The notes under the pieces are model-generated. The model was not told the DNA's origin. It did not search any database and saw only the letters and a program-made list of their open reading frames with translations. Positions 1-6,257 of a DNA stretch of 11,283 bases are shown one piece after another. The stretch is from assembly GCA_964634355.1 (NCBI GenBank), contig CAZWIF010000044.1:1-11283 (forward strand). The letters run 5' to 3'. Made by a program: the position numbers and the translations under genes. This stretch comes from CAKPSH01 sp964634355. GTDB taxonomy: Bacteria > Bacillota > Clostridia > TANB77 > CAG-508. Positions within the stretch are counted from its first letter, which is position 1. Each line of letters opens with the position of its first letter.

Positions 1-106
1 TTTGTATAAATGATTTAATTTGTGTCTTATTCGATTTGGGATAATTATATTAATTAGCACCATTTTCGTGCATAATACATTCCTACAAATTATAATTTGC
101 AAAATA
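1..106. other. Left-edge stretch with no supported gene
   Basis: Every frame on both strands is either stop-rich or only a few dozen codons long. On the plus strand a short frame runs in from the left edge and stops near position 44; it could be the last codons of an upstream gene but has nothing recognisable. On the minus strand an ATG near 73-75 opens a frame to the edge without a Shine-Dalgarno site. No repeat, tRNA or terminator is visible. Confidence 0.4.
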
Positions 107-135
107 TTTACATATTTCGAAAAATGTGGTATTAT
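107..135 (+). promoter_or_regulatory. SigA-type promoter for the FxLYD protein gene
   Basis: A TTTACA -35 box (107-112) is followed by a 17-nt spacer and a TATTAT -10 box (130-135) that is preceded by TGG, an extended -10 arrangement. It lies about 45 nt upstream of the ATG at 180. A G-run at 168-173 serves as an unusual ribosome-binding site. Confidence 0.6.
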
Positions 136-179
136 AGTAGAGTAAAATAATATGTTACAGAAAGAATGGGGGGTATATC

Positions 180-566
180 ATGAAAAGATTTAAACAAATA
201 ATGTTTTATGCAATAATAATAGTAATATTTATAATATTTTCAGAGTATATGATAAAGGTGGGGCTAAGAAATACATATAAAACAATATCAGGTAAAATTA
301 AAACTTCTTCGCCTGAGATTACTGTAACAGAAGCAAAATCCACAGATGTAGATGGATATGTGCAAGGTATAATTAAGAACAATTCAGATGAAGGTATAGA
401 AAAAATATATATAAAAGTAGATTTATATTCAAAAAGAGATGTAAATTTAGGTACAGAATATTTAGAGATTAAAGACTTAAACAAAGATGAAATTCAAGAG
501 TTTGAAATAAAATATAAATATTCAAATGTAGACTATTATGAAATAACATGTGTAAATGAAAAATAA
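180..566 (+). CDS. Small membrane-anchored FxLYD-domain protein
   Basis: A 128-residue protein of unknown exact role. Residues 7-24 are a strongly hydrophobic helix behind a Lys/Arg-containing start (MKRFKQ), so it is probably a signal anchor with the rest outside the membrane. The remainder, roughly 45-128, has the pattern of the FxLYD domain: a Gly-x-Val/Ile-x-Gly strand, an Asn-Asn-Ser turn, then V80-D-L-Y83 followed by a charged turn and a Gly-Thr, then a 'DLNKDE' linker before the last strands. That domain is a beta-sandwich common in secreted or membrane-attached Firmicutes proteins and has no known enzymatic activity. The start is supported by the G-rich site at 168-173. It has its own promoter upstream and a hairpin directly after the stop, so it looks monocistronic and separate from murE. 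The domain call rests on pattern recognition only. Confidence 0.65.
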   Translation: MKRFKQIMFYAIIIVIFIIFSEYMIKVGLRNTYKTISGKIKTSSPEITVTEAKSTDVDGYVQGIIKNNSDEGIEKIYIKVDLYSKRDVNLGTEYLEIKDLNKDEIQEFEIKYKYSNVDYYEITCVNEK

Positions 567-569
567 AAG

Positions 570-600
570 TAGGGGCACGGTTTACCGTGCTCCTATCTTT
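570..600 (+). terminator. Hairpin after the FxLYD gene, probable terminator
   Basis: An 11-bp stem (570-580 with 585-595; all pairs Watson-Crick except one G-T) closes a 4-nt TTTA loop and starts 3 nt after the stop codon. It is followed by a short, imperfect T-rich tail (TCTTTTC). It is GC-rich for this genome, which also suggests a dispersed palindromic repeat working as a terminator. Confidence 0.6.
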
Positions 601-637
601 TCATATATAAAGAATTTTATTTTTTCGTGTCAATTTC

Positions 638-683
638 TTTACAAATTTTTGAAACAATTATATAATATATCATGTGCTATAAT
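638..683 (+). promoter_or_regulatory. Promoter(s) for the murE-mraY-ftsW-murG segment
   Basis: TTTACA (638-643), a 17-nt spacer and TATAAT (661-666) form a near-consensus SigA-type promoter. A second TATAAT at 678-683 is preceded by TGC, an extended -10 that could work without a good -35 and give a second start site about 17 nt downstream. The murE ribosome-binding site GGAAGGAG (697-704) follows. Confidence 0.6.
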
Positions 684-716
684 ATAATAATATTATGGAA
701 GGAGAGTATGTAATTA

Positions 717-2201
717 ATGAATTTAAGAAATATTTTAAATGGAATCACTGGGATTAAAGCAAAAGGAAATGTAGATATAGATATACAAAAGATTACAAGT
801 AACTCAAAAACAGCAGAGGATGGCTCACTTTTTATAGCAATTAAAGGATTTGAGACAGATGGACATAAGTATATTGAGAATGCTATTGAGAATGGTGCTA
901 CTGCAATAATGATACAAGAGGGGTATGATTATAAAAAATTAGCAGCAAATGATAAAATAACGCTAATCATGGTGCCAGATACTAGAATTGCAGAAGCTAT
1001 ATGTGCTTCAAATTTCTTTGAACATCCTGAAGAAAAACTAAAATTAATTGGTATTACAGGAACAAAGGGAAAAACAACAACGACATTTATGATAAAAGAA
1101 ATATTAGAAAAACAAGGAAAGAAAGTAGGACTTATCGGTACAGTTGCATCATATGTTAATGGCAAAAAGATAGAGGATTCAGATAGAACAACCCCAGATA
1201 GTATACATTTATATCAGTTATTAAGAAAAATGGTTGAAGAAGGTGCTGAAATAGTTGTTATGGAGGTGTCTTCACAAAGTTTAAAATTAAATAGAGTATA
1301 TGGATTACATTTTAATATAGGAGTATTTACCAATCTTTCAGAGGATCATATAAGTCCAAAAGAACATCCAGATATGCAAGATTATTTTGAATCAAAATTA
1401 AAATTATTTGATATTTGTGATATTGCGTATGTAAATGCAGATGATTTATATGGACAAAGAGTGATAAAAGAAGCAAAGTGTGAAATTAAGACATATGGAA
1501 TCGATAATTTTGCAGATAATATTGCAAAAGATATTACAATAACAAATTCATATGCAGATTTTAAAGAAAAAATTTATGACAGAAATGAAAGAATTAAAGT
1601 GGGTATACCTGGTAGATTTAGTATTTATAATGCTTTAGCAGCAATTTGTGTATGTGTAAAATTTGGCGCAACAGTAGAAAATATAAAAGAAGCTTTAGTG
1701 GATATAAAAGTTCCTGGCAGAAGTGAATTGGTTCCAAATAAAAAGGAGCTTACAATAATGATAGATTACGCACATTCACCAAAGAGCTTAGAAAGTATTT
1801 TGCTAGCAGTTGCAGCATATACAAGAGGTAGAGTAATATCTGTTTTCGGATGTGGTGGAGATAGAGATGCAGGAAAACGTCCAATAATGGGAGAAATATC
1901 AGGAAGAGTAGCAGATTATACGATAATAACATCAGACAATCCAAGAACTGAGAATCCAGAAAAAATTGTAAAACAGATAGAAGAAGGAATAAAAACAACA
2001 AAAGGTAAATATGAATGTATTATAGATAGAACTGAGGCAATAAAGAAAGCGATAAACATGGCAAACAAAAATGATATAATTGTTCTTGCAGGTAAAGGGC
2101 ATGAACCATATCAAGAAATAAACCATAAGAAATATCCATTTGATGAAAGAATAATAGTGAATGAAATAATAGATGGAATTGAAAAAAAATCTAAGAAATA
2201 A
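717..2201 (+). CDS. murE: UDP-MurNAc-L-Ala-D-Glu:meso-diaminopimelate ligase
   Basis: MurE is the cytoplasmic ATP-dependent ligase that adds the third amino acid of the peptidoglycan stem peptide. At 494 residues it has normal family length and the three Mur-ligase domains: N-terminal UDP-binding (about 1-105), central ATPase (about 106-330) and C-terminal (about 331-494). Visible motifs are the P-loop GTKGKTT (115-121), the TTPDS substrate loop, K227 in YFESK as the likely carbamylated lysine, N240-A-D-D, T259-Y-G, and the DNPRTE signature (407-412). In characterised enzymes DNPR selects meso-diaminopimelate; lysine-adding MurE proteins carry a different sequence there, so a DAP-type wall is predicted. 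The ATG at 717 is the only usable start behind GGAAGGAG (697-704). It is the first gene of the wall segment, and mraY follows after 32 bp with no murF between. Confidence 0.97.
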   Translation: MNLRNILNGITGIKAKGNVDIDIQKITSNSKTAEDGSLFIAIKGFETDGHKYIENAIENGATAIMIQEGYDYKKLAANDKITLIMVPDTRIAEAICASNFFEHPEEKLKLIGITGTKGKTTTTFMIKEILEKQGKKVGLIGTVASYVNGKKIEDSDRTTPDSIHLYQLLRKMVEEGAEIVVMEVSSQSLKLNRVYGLHFNIGVFTNLSEDHISPKEHPDMQDYFESKLKLFDICDIAYVNADDLYGQRVIKEAKCEIKTYGIDNFADNIAKDITITNSYADFKEKIYDRNERIKVGIPGRFSIYNALAAICVCVKFGATVENIKEALVDIKVPGRSELVPNKKELTIMIDYAHSPKSLESILLAVAAYTRGRVISVFGCGGDRDAGKRPIMGEISGRVADYTIITSDNPRTENPEKIVKQIEEGIKTTKGKYECIIDRTEAIKKAINMANKNDIIVLAGKGHEPYQEINHKKYPFDERIIVNEIIDGIEKKSKK

Positions 2202-2233
2202 TATGCAACCTTTAGAAAGGAATGTTATAAAAA

Positions 2234-3187
2234 ATGGAGTCGGAATTAAAAATACTTGTTGCATCATTCTGCGTTACAATAGTACTGTCAGTGATTATAA
2301 TACCGATATTAAGGAAGTTGAAAGTAGGTCAAATAGAAAGAAAGGAAGGACCTATAACTCATTTACAAAAGCAAGGAACCCCTACAATGGGAGGAATAAT
2401 AATTGCGATAACAATTATTATTTTAGGATTAATAATAGCTTTTAATGTAAAAGAAATAATACCATTGGTAGTTGTTTCACTAGGATTTGGATTTGTAGGA
2501 TGCATTGATGATACAACAAAACTAAAATATCAGAATACGAAAGGAATAAGTCCTTCAACTAAAATGCTGGGATTACTAATTATTTCAGTAGTGTATTCGC
2601 TATTTTTAGTAAATATGGAAAGCATAGAAACTCAAACTTTGATACCAATAATAAATATATATATAACTATGCCAACTCTTATATATATTCCATTTGCAAT
2701 CTGTACAATGCTTGCAACGACAAATGCGATAAATTTAACTGATGGTATAGATGGATTATCTACAAGTGTTTCAATGATTATAGTATCTTGTTTAACAGTT
2801 ATAGCAATTATTAAAGGAGAACAAGAAGTTGCATTATTTGGAAGTTTAGTGAGCGGAGCATGTTTAGGGTTCTTAATGTTTAATTTACATCCAGCCAAGG
2901 TTTTTATGGGAGACACAGGATCATTATTATTGGGAGGAGTCATAGTATCAATGGCATTATATCTAAAAATGCCGTTACTATTGATTATAATTGCAATAAT
3001 ACCAGTGCTAGAGACTCTATCAGTAATAATTCAAGTAGTATATTTTAGAAAAACTGGGAATAGAATATTCAAGATGGCACCATTACATCATCATTTTGAA
3101 TTATGTGGTTGGAAAGAAAGTAATGTTGTTTCAGTTTTCAGTTTAATAACATTAGTAGCATGCATTGTTGGAATATTAATTATATGA
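2234..3187 (+). CDS. mraY: Phospho-MurNAc-pentapeptide transferase (MraY)
   Basis: MraY is the integral membrane enzyme that moves phospho-MurNAc-pentapeptide from UDP to undecaprenyl phosphate, making lipid I. The 317-residue length and about ten hydrophobic helices fit the family. Diagnostic motifs are present: an early 'GTPTMGG' loop, the acidic DDTTK (92-96), NLTDGIDGL (167-175) with D170 and D173, MGDTGS (225-230), and the HHHFE loop (285-289). The start at 2234 follows AGAAAGGA (about 2214-2221). The stop codon TGA (3185-3187) forms the first bases of a repeat array, so the coding end and the repeat edge coincide. It is probably co-transcribed with murE. In most dcw clusters murD comes next; here it does not. 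Confidence 0.97.
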   Translation: MESELKILVASFCVTIVLSVIIIPILRKLKVGQIERKEGPITHLQKQGTPTMGGIIIAITIIILGLIIAFNVKEIIPLVVVSLGFGFVGCIDDTTKLKYQNTKGISPSTKMLGLLIISVVYSLFLVNMESIETQTLIPIINIYITMPTLIYIPFAICTMLATTNAINLTDGIDGLSTSVSMIIVSCLTVIAIIKGEQEVALFGSLVSGACLGFLMFNLHPAKVFMGDTGSLLLGGVIVSMALYLKMPLLLIIIAIIPVLETLSVIIQVVYFRKTGNRIFKMAPLHHHFELCGWKESNVVSVFSLITLVACIVGILII

Positions 3188-3243
3188 GAAGTAAGTGATG
3201 AGAAAATACTTCTCACCTCTTACCTCTCATTTCTCACTTCTCA
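3185..3243. repeat. Heptamer-based repeat array with competing hairpins
   Basis: The stretch 3211-3243 reads as about four and a half copies of a degenerate 7-mer, TCTCACC / TCTTACC / TCTCATT / TCTCACT / TCTCA. The reverse complement of the same unit occurs at 3185-3203. The left arm TGAGAAGTA (3185-3193) pairs perfectly with TACTTCTCA (3207-3215, 13-nt loop) or, in an alternative fold, 3185-3203 pairs with 3225-3243 at 16 of 19 positions. The two folds exclude each other. No T-tract follows, so it is not a standard terminator. The ftsW ribosome-binding site starts 6 nt later. Confidence 0.75.
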
Positions 3244-3261
3244 AAAGAAAGGAAGGATACA

Positions 3262-4401
3262 ATGACCAAGACAAAAGACAAAACAAATTCTGGTCAGTTT
3301 GATTTTATTTTATTTATAACTGTATTAGTCATGATTGGATTTGGATTGGTAATGGTATTATCAGCAAGTTCTCCAGCAGCTTTATCCGAGAGTGGAGACA
3401 GTTATGCATATGTAAGAACTCAAGCGCTGAGTGCTGCATTGGGAATAATTATGATGTTAATCATTTCAAAGATAGATTACAAAATATGGGGTAGATTCTA
3501 TAAACCAATGTATTTAGCCTCAATTTTAATATTACTCGCTGTTTTAATTCCCAGCTTAGGTCATGAGTCAGGAGGAGCTTTAAGATGGATAGATTTAGGT
3601 TTTACCACATTTCAACCATCAGAATTAGTAAAAATTGCAATGATTATATTTTATGCTAGATATTTAACAGAACATAAAAAAGATATAATGAAATTCAAGC
3701 AAGGTTTTATCTATCCATTATTATTTATTTTGCCAATAATTGTTATATTGTTATTTGTACAATCACATTTAAGTGCATCAATTGTTATAATCATGATTAT
3801 TGCTATAATGATGTTAATGGCGGGAACAAGATTAAGATATTTTATGACTATAGGTGTTGTAACAGCTGGAGCAGGAGGTGTTGCATTATACATATTAGCA
3901 CAATATTTTGTTAAAGCACAAAATAAATTAGCCAGAATAATTTCTTTCCTAAACCCTTGGGCAGACCCAACAGGAGACGGGTGGCAGGTAATACAGAGTT
4001 TATATGCAATTGGTTCAGGAGGTTTGTTTGGAGTAGGATTAGGAAATAGTACTCAAAAGTATTTGTATTTACCAGAGCCTCAGAATGATTTCATCTTTGC
4101 TGTTATAGCAGAGGAGTTGGGATTTGTTGGTTGCTTAGCTGTAATTATTTTATTTGGAATCTTTATATGGAGAGGAGTACTTATTGCAATGAAGGCACCA
4201 GATTCGTTTGGTAGTTTAGTTGCAATTGGAATAACTTCTTTAATTGGATTACAGGTAATAATAAATATAGCAGTTGTTACATCATCAATGCCAAACACTG
4301 GAATGCCATTACCATTTTTTAGTTACGGTGGAACAGCACTATTGATATTATTGTGTTCTGTGGGAATATTATTGAATATATCAAGATATGAGAAGAACTG
4401 A
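3262..4401 (+). CDS. ftsW: SEDS-family lipid II polymerase (FtsW/SpoVE type)
   Basis: This is a polytopic membrane peptidoglycan glycosyltransferase that polymerises lipid II, normally paired with a class B penicillin-binding protein. The 379-residue protein has about ten membrane helices, the N-terminal GLVMVLSAS signature, the GWQVIQSLYAIGSGG loop, the PEPQNDFIFA segment with the likely catalytic D276, and the C-terminal PFFSYGG (351-357). Position between mraY and murG marks it as the divisome/sporulation form rather than RodA. The PEPQ variant is, from memory, closer to Bacillus SpoVE than to FtsW, whose loop usually has His before the Asp region; sequence alone does not decide between vegetative division and spore cortex. 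The ribosome-binding site is AAGGAAGG (3249-3256). The 74-bp gap upstream is filled mostly by the heptamer repeat. No penicillin-binding protein partner is in the window. Confidence 0.93.
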   Translation: MTKTKDKTNSGQFDFILFITVLVMIGFGLVMVLSASSPAALSESGDSYAYVRTQALSAALGIIMMLIISKIDYKIWGRFYKPMYLASILILLAVLIPSLGHESGGALRWIDLGFTTFQPSELVKIAMIIFYARYLTEHKKDIMKFKQGFIYPLLFILPIIVILLFVQSHLSASIVIIMIIAIMMLMAGTRLRYFMTIGVVTAGAGGVALYILAQYFVKAQNKLARIISFLNPWADPTGDGWQVIQSLYAIGSGGLFGVGLGNSTQKYLYLPEPQNDFIFAVIAEELGFVGCLAVIILFGIFIWRGVLIAMKAPDSFGSLVAIGITSLIGLQVIINIAVVTSSMPNTGMPLPFFSYGGTALLILLCSVGILLNISRYEKN

Positions 4402-4525
4402 CACATAATTTAAAGTAGTTATTGTATTGAATAAAAACATCCACGATACACAAATGATAAAATAAATTAAAAATGTAAGGGCTGAGGTTGCACTGTGCCC
4501 TGTTTATATAAAAGGAGAAAATTAA
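4402..4525 (+). other. ftsW-murG intergenic region
   Basis: These 124 bases hold no ORF. A weak possible -35 (TTGTAT, 4422-4427) has only a poor -10 (GATACA, 4445-4450) at 17 nt, so an internal promoter is uncertain. A short inverted repeat AGGGC (4478-4482) / GCCCT (4497-4501) could form a small hairpin just before the murG ribosome-binding site AAGGAGA (4512-4518). Confidence 0.35.
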
Positions 4526-5638
4526 ATGAGAGTAATTATTGCGGCTGCAGGAACAGGGGGACATATTAATCCTGGAATAGCGATTGCAAACAAAATAAGA
4601 GAAGAAGAACCGAACTCAGAAATTATTTTTATTGGAACAGACAGAGGATTAGAAAATGATCTAGTACCAAGAGCAGGGTATAAATTAGAACAAATACAGG
4701 CATATGGATTGGGAAGAAGTATAATAAAGAATTTAAAAACATTTAAAGGAATTTTTCAAGCTAAAAAAATTATTAAAGAGTTTAAGCCTGACATTGTAAT
4801 TGGTGCAGGTGGTTATATTTGTGGTCCAGCTATAATTGCAGCATACATGCTAAAAGTTCCTACAATTTTACATGAAAGTAATGCTTTTCCCGGTAAGGCT
4901 GTAAAATTATTAGCTGGAATAACAGACACTATATTGATAAGTTTTGAAGATGCGAGAGACAAAATTCCAAAAGCAAAGAGAATTGTACTAACAGGTACAC
5001 CAATTAAAATAGATAAAGAGATTATCGATGCAGAAAAAAAAGAGGAAATTGTAAGAGAATTAGGATTAAGTACTGATAAACCAATAGTTTTAATATTTGG
5101 AGGAAGTCAAGGGGCAAAAAAAATAAATGATGCTGTAATTGAATTGTTGGCACAAAATAAAGAATTGAATTATCAGATTGTTTTATCAGCAGGTGGAAAG
5201 CAATATGATAATGTACAGGAAACACTTAGAGAAAAAGGTGCAGATATCTCTAAGAGTGGAAATGTAAGAATATTTCCATATATTTATAACATGGAAAAAG
5301 TGGAGAAGGTATCTGATATATTAGTATGCAGAAGTGGAGCCACAACAATTGCAGAAATAGCAGCAATTGGAAAACCGGCTATATTTGTACCATTGCCAAA
5401 TGTCTCTAATGATCATCAAACTTATAATGCAAATGTTTTAGAAAAACTAAATGCAGCAAAAATAATTAAAAATGATGAGCTTACTGGAAAAGAATTAGAT
5501 AAAGTCATAAACGATATGATTAAAGATACTAAAATATTAAAGAGAATGGGAGAAAATGCAAAAAAAATAGCAATTACTGATGTAGAAGATAGAATATATA
5601 ACGAAGTAAAAGAATTGGTAAATAATGTAAAAAAATAG
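4526..5638 (+). CDS. murG: Lipid II synthase, UDP-GlcNAc transferase (MurG)
   Basis: MurG is a peripheral membrane GT-B glycosyltransferase on the cytoplasmic face. It transfers GlcNAc from UDP-GlcNAc to lipid I, giving lipid II for the SEDS enzyme encoded upstream. The 370-residue length is normal. Motifs in order are the glycine loop GTGGH (9-13) for lipid/phosphate contact, the second glycine loop G95-G-Y-I-C-G-P, H116-E-S-N, the third loop G192-G-S-Q-G-A, and the C-terminal donor-binding segment SGATTIAEIAAIGKP with E277 placed to bind the nucleotide ribose, then the NDHQ motif. The start follows AAGGAGA at a spacing of about 7 nt. It ends the wall segment: murC, murB and ftsQ/ftsZ, often found after it, are not here. 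Confidence 0.97.
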   Translation: MRVIIAAAGTGGHINPGIAIANKIREEEPNSEIIFIGTDRGLENDLVPRAGYKLEQIQAYGLGRSIIKNLKTFKGIFQAKKIIKEFKPDIVIGAGGYICGPAIIAAYMLKVPTILHESNAFPGKAVKLLAGITDTILISFEDARDKIPKAKRIVLTGTPIKIDKEIIDAEKKEEIVRELGLSTDKPIVLIFGGSQGAKKINDAVIELLAQNKELNYQIVLSAGGKQYDNVQETLREKGADISKSGNVRIFPYIYNMEKVEKVSDILVCRSGATTIAEIAAIGKPAIFVPLPNVSNDHQTYNANVLEKLNAAKIIKNDELTGKELDKVINDMIKDTKILKRMGENAKKIAITDVEDRIYNEVKELVNNVKK

Positions 5639-5660
5639 AGAAAATTGCGATGAAAACTTC

Positions 5661-5690
5661 TTGAATTAATGTATACATGTGGATTATAAT
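5661..5690 (+). promoter_or_regulatory. Promoter of the DUF6514-like gene with a palindrome in the spacer
   Basis: TTGAAT (5661-5666), an 18-nt spacer and a perfect TATAAT (5685-5690) form a good SigA-type promoter. The spacer holds a perfect 10-bp palindrome ATGTATACAT (5669-5678), which could be an operator for a dimeric regulator; that role is inference. Confidence 0.55.
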
Positions 5691-5700
5691 TAAATAGTTA

Positions 5701-5730
5701 TTGAAAAAAGTGATAGTTCTCTTTTTTCAA
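5701..5730 (+). repeat. Perfect AT-rich hairpin in the 5' leader
   Basis: TTGAAAAAAG (5701-5710) and CTTTTTTCAA (5721-5730) are exact inverted repeats around a 10-nt loop. The hairpin starts close to the expected transcript start of the downstream gene and ends 12 nt before its ribosome-binding site GGGAGGAG (5743-5750). It could be an mRNA 5' stabiliser. Because CTTTTTT is in the right arm, it could also act as a weak murG terminator. Confidence 0.5.
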
Positions 5731-5761
5731 CTTAATCAAGAAGGGAGGAGAAAGCATACTG

Positions 5762-6118
5762 TTGGGATATGCTAATTTACAAATGATAAAAAAGTTTTAT
5801 GGAGGAATGTTTATCGAAAAAGAAAAATTAGCTAATGAAGGAATAAAATACCCAATAAAAATAGAATATTATAAAATATGTGATAATACAGAAAATAAAG
5901 AAATAACTAAATATGGATTAGAAGTAATAAAAACAGAATATAAGAATCAGGAGATAAATATAGAAAAGGAAAAAGTGTTAGAAATAACTAAAGAGGAGAG
6001 AATTATTGATAATATATTAGACAAGTTAAAGAGAAATCAAGTTACACCAGTGATAACCAAATATATAGTTGAGGATTTGATTTATGAAAAAAGACAAAGG
6101 GACGGGGTCCTTGTCTAG
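5762..6118 (+). CDS. DUF6514-like small protein with a repeat-derived C-terminus
   Basis: A 118-residue soluble, Lys/Glu-rich protein with no signal peptide or membrane segment. The middle and end (YGLEVIKTEY..., then a helix and 'NQVTPVITKYIVEDLI') resemble the DUF6514 family of small clostridial proteins, which typically run YGIEV ... N-x-V-[ST]-P-V ... D-x-I-E-D. Function is unknown. I chose the TTG at 5762 because GGGAGGAG (5743-5750) is 11 nt upstream; the next in-frame ATG (5783) would lie 32 nt from that site. The last nine or so residues (KRQRDGVLV) are encoded by the left arm of an inverted-repeat element, which also supplies the stop codon, so the native C-terminus was probably replaced or extended. 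It has its own promoter and lies between murG and topA with no obvious functional link to either. Confidence 0.65.
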   Translation: MGYANLQMIKKFYGGMFIEKEKLANEGIKYPIKIEYYKICDNTENKEITKYGLEVIKTEYKNQEINIEKEKVLEITKEERIIDNILDKLKRNQVTPVITKYIVEDLIYEKRQRDGVLV

Positions 6119-6189
6119 CGGGTTTTAGTATTATTAACATAAACAAACTAACAAAACCGCAAGACAAAAACCCCGTCCCTTTGTCTTTT
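6089..6189. mobile_element. MITE-like inverted-repeat element
   Basis: Two arms of nearly 40 bp (6089-6127 and 6152-6189) are inverted copies with a few mismatches and one indel; the outer 20 bases, containing GACAAAGGGACGGGGT, match exactly. About 24 bp of AT-rich sequence separates them. The GC-rich arms stand out from their surroundings. There is no transposase, and no convincing target duplication is visible. The left arm overlaps the 3' end of the upstream CDS, and the right arm ends 6 bp before the topA -35 box. A transcript would fold into a long hairpin, so the element may also insulate topA from the upstream gene. Confidence 0.8.
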
Positions 6190-6194
6190 ACCTC

Positions 6195-6223
6195 TTGACC
6201 TTTTTATATATTTGATATATAAT
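6195..6223 (+). promoter_or_regulatory. SigA-type promoter for topA
   Basis: TTGACC (6195-6200), exactly 17 nt, and TATAAT (6218-6223) form a near-consensus promoter. The expected transcript start, near 6230, gives a leader of about 28 nt before the ATG at 6258. The in-frame ATG at 6222 overlaps the -10 box and so cannot be used from this promoter. Confidence 0.8.
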
Positions 6224-6257
6224 GCGAAATTATAAACGAAAGGAAATAAAATTAAGT

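Noticed and set aside
1..75. Start of a minus-strand gene running off the left edge
   Set aside because: The open frame has about 20 codons, no ribosome-binding site and no recognisable sequence.
2173..2445. Plus-strand 90-codon ORF overlapping the end of murE and the start of mraY
   Set aside because: It is a frame shadow of two certain genes, with Asn/Arg-rich sequence and no ribosome-binding site.
3185..3243. Possible mini CRISPR array
   Set aside because: The unit is 7 bp and degenerate, with no unique spacers and no cas gene nearby.
6222..6257. Upstream ATG of topA adding 12 residues
   Set aside because: That ATG overlaps the -10 box of the topA promoter, and the family starts at MADRLIIVESPAKA.
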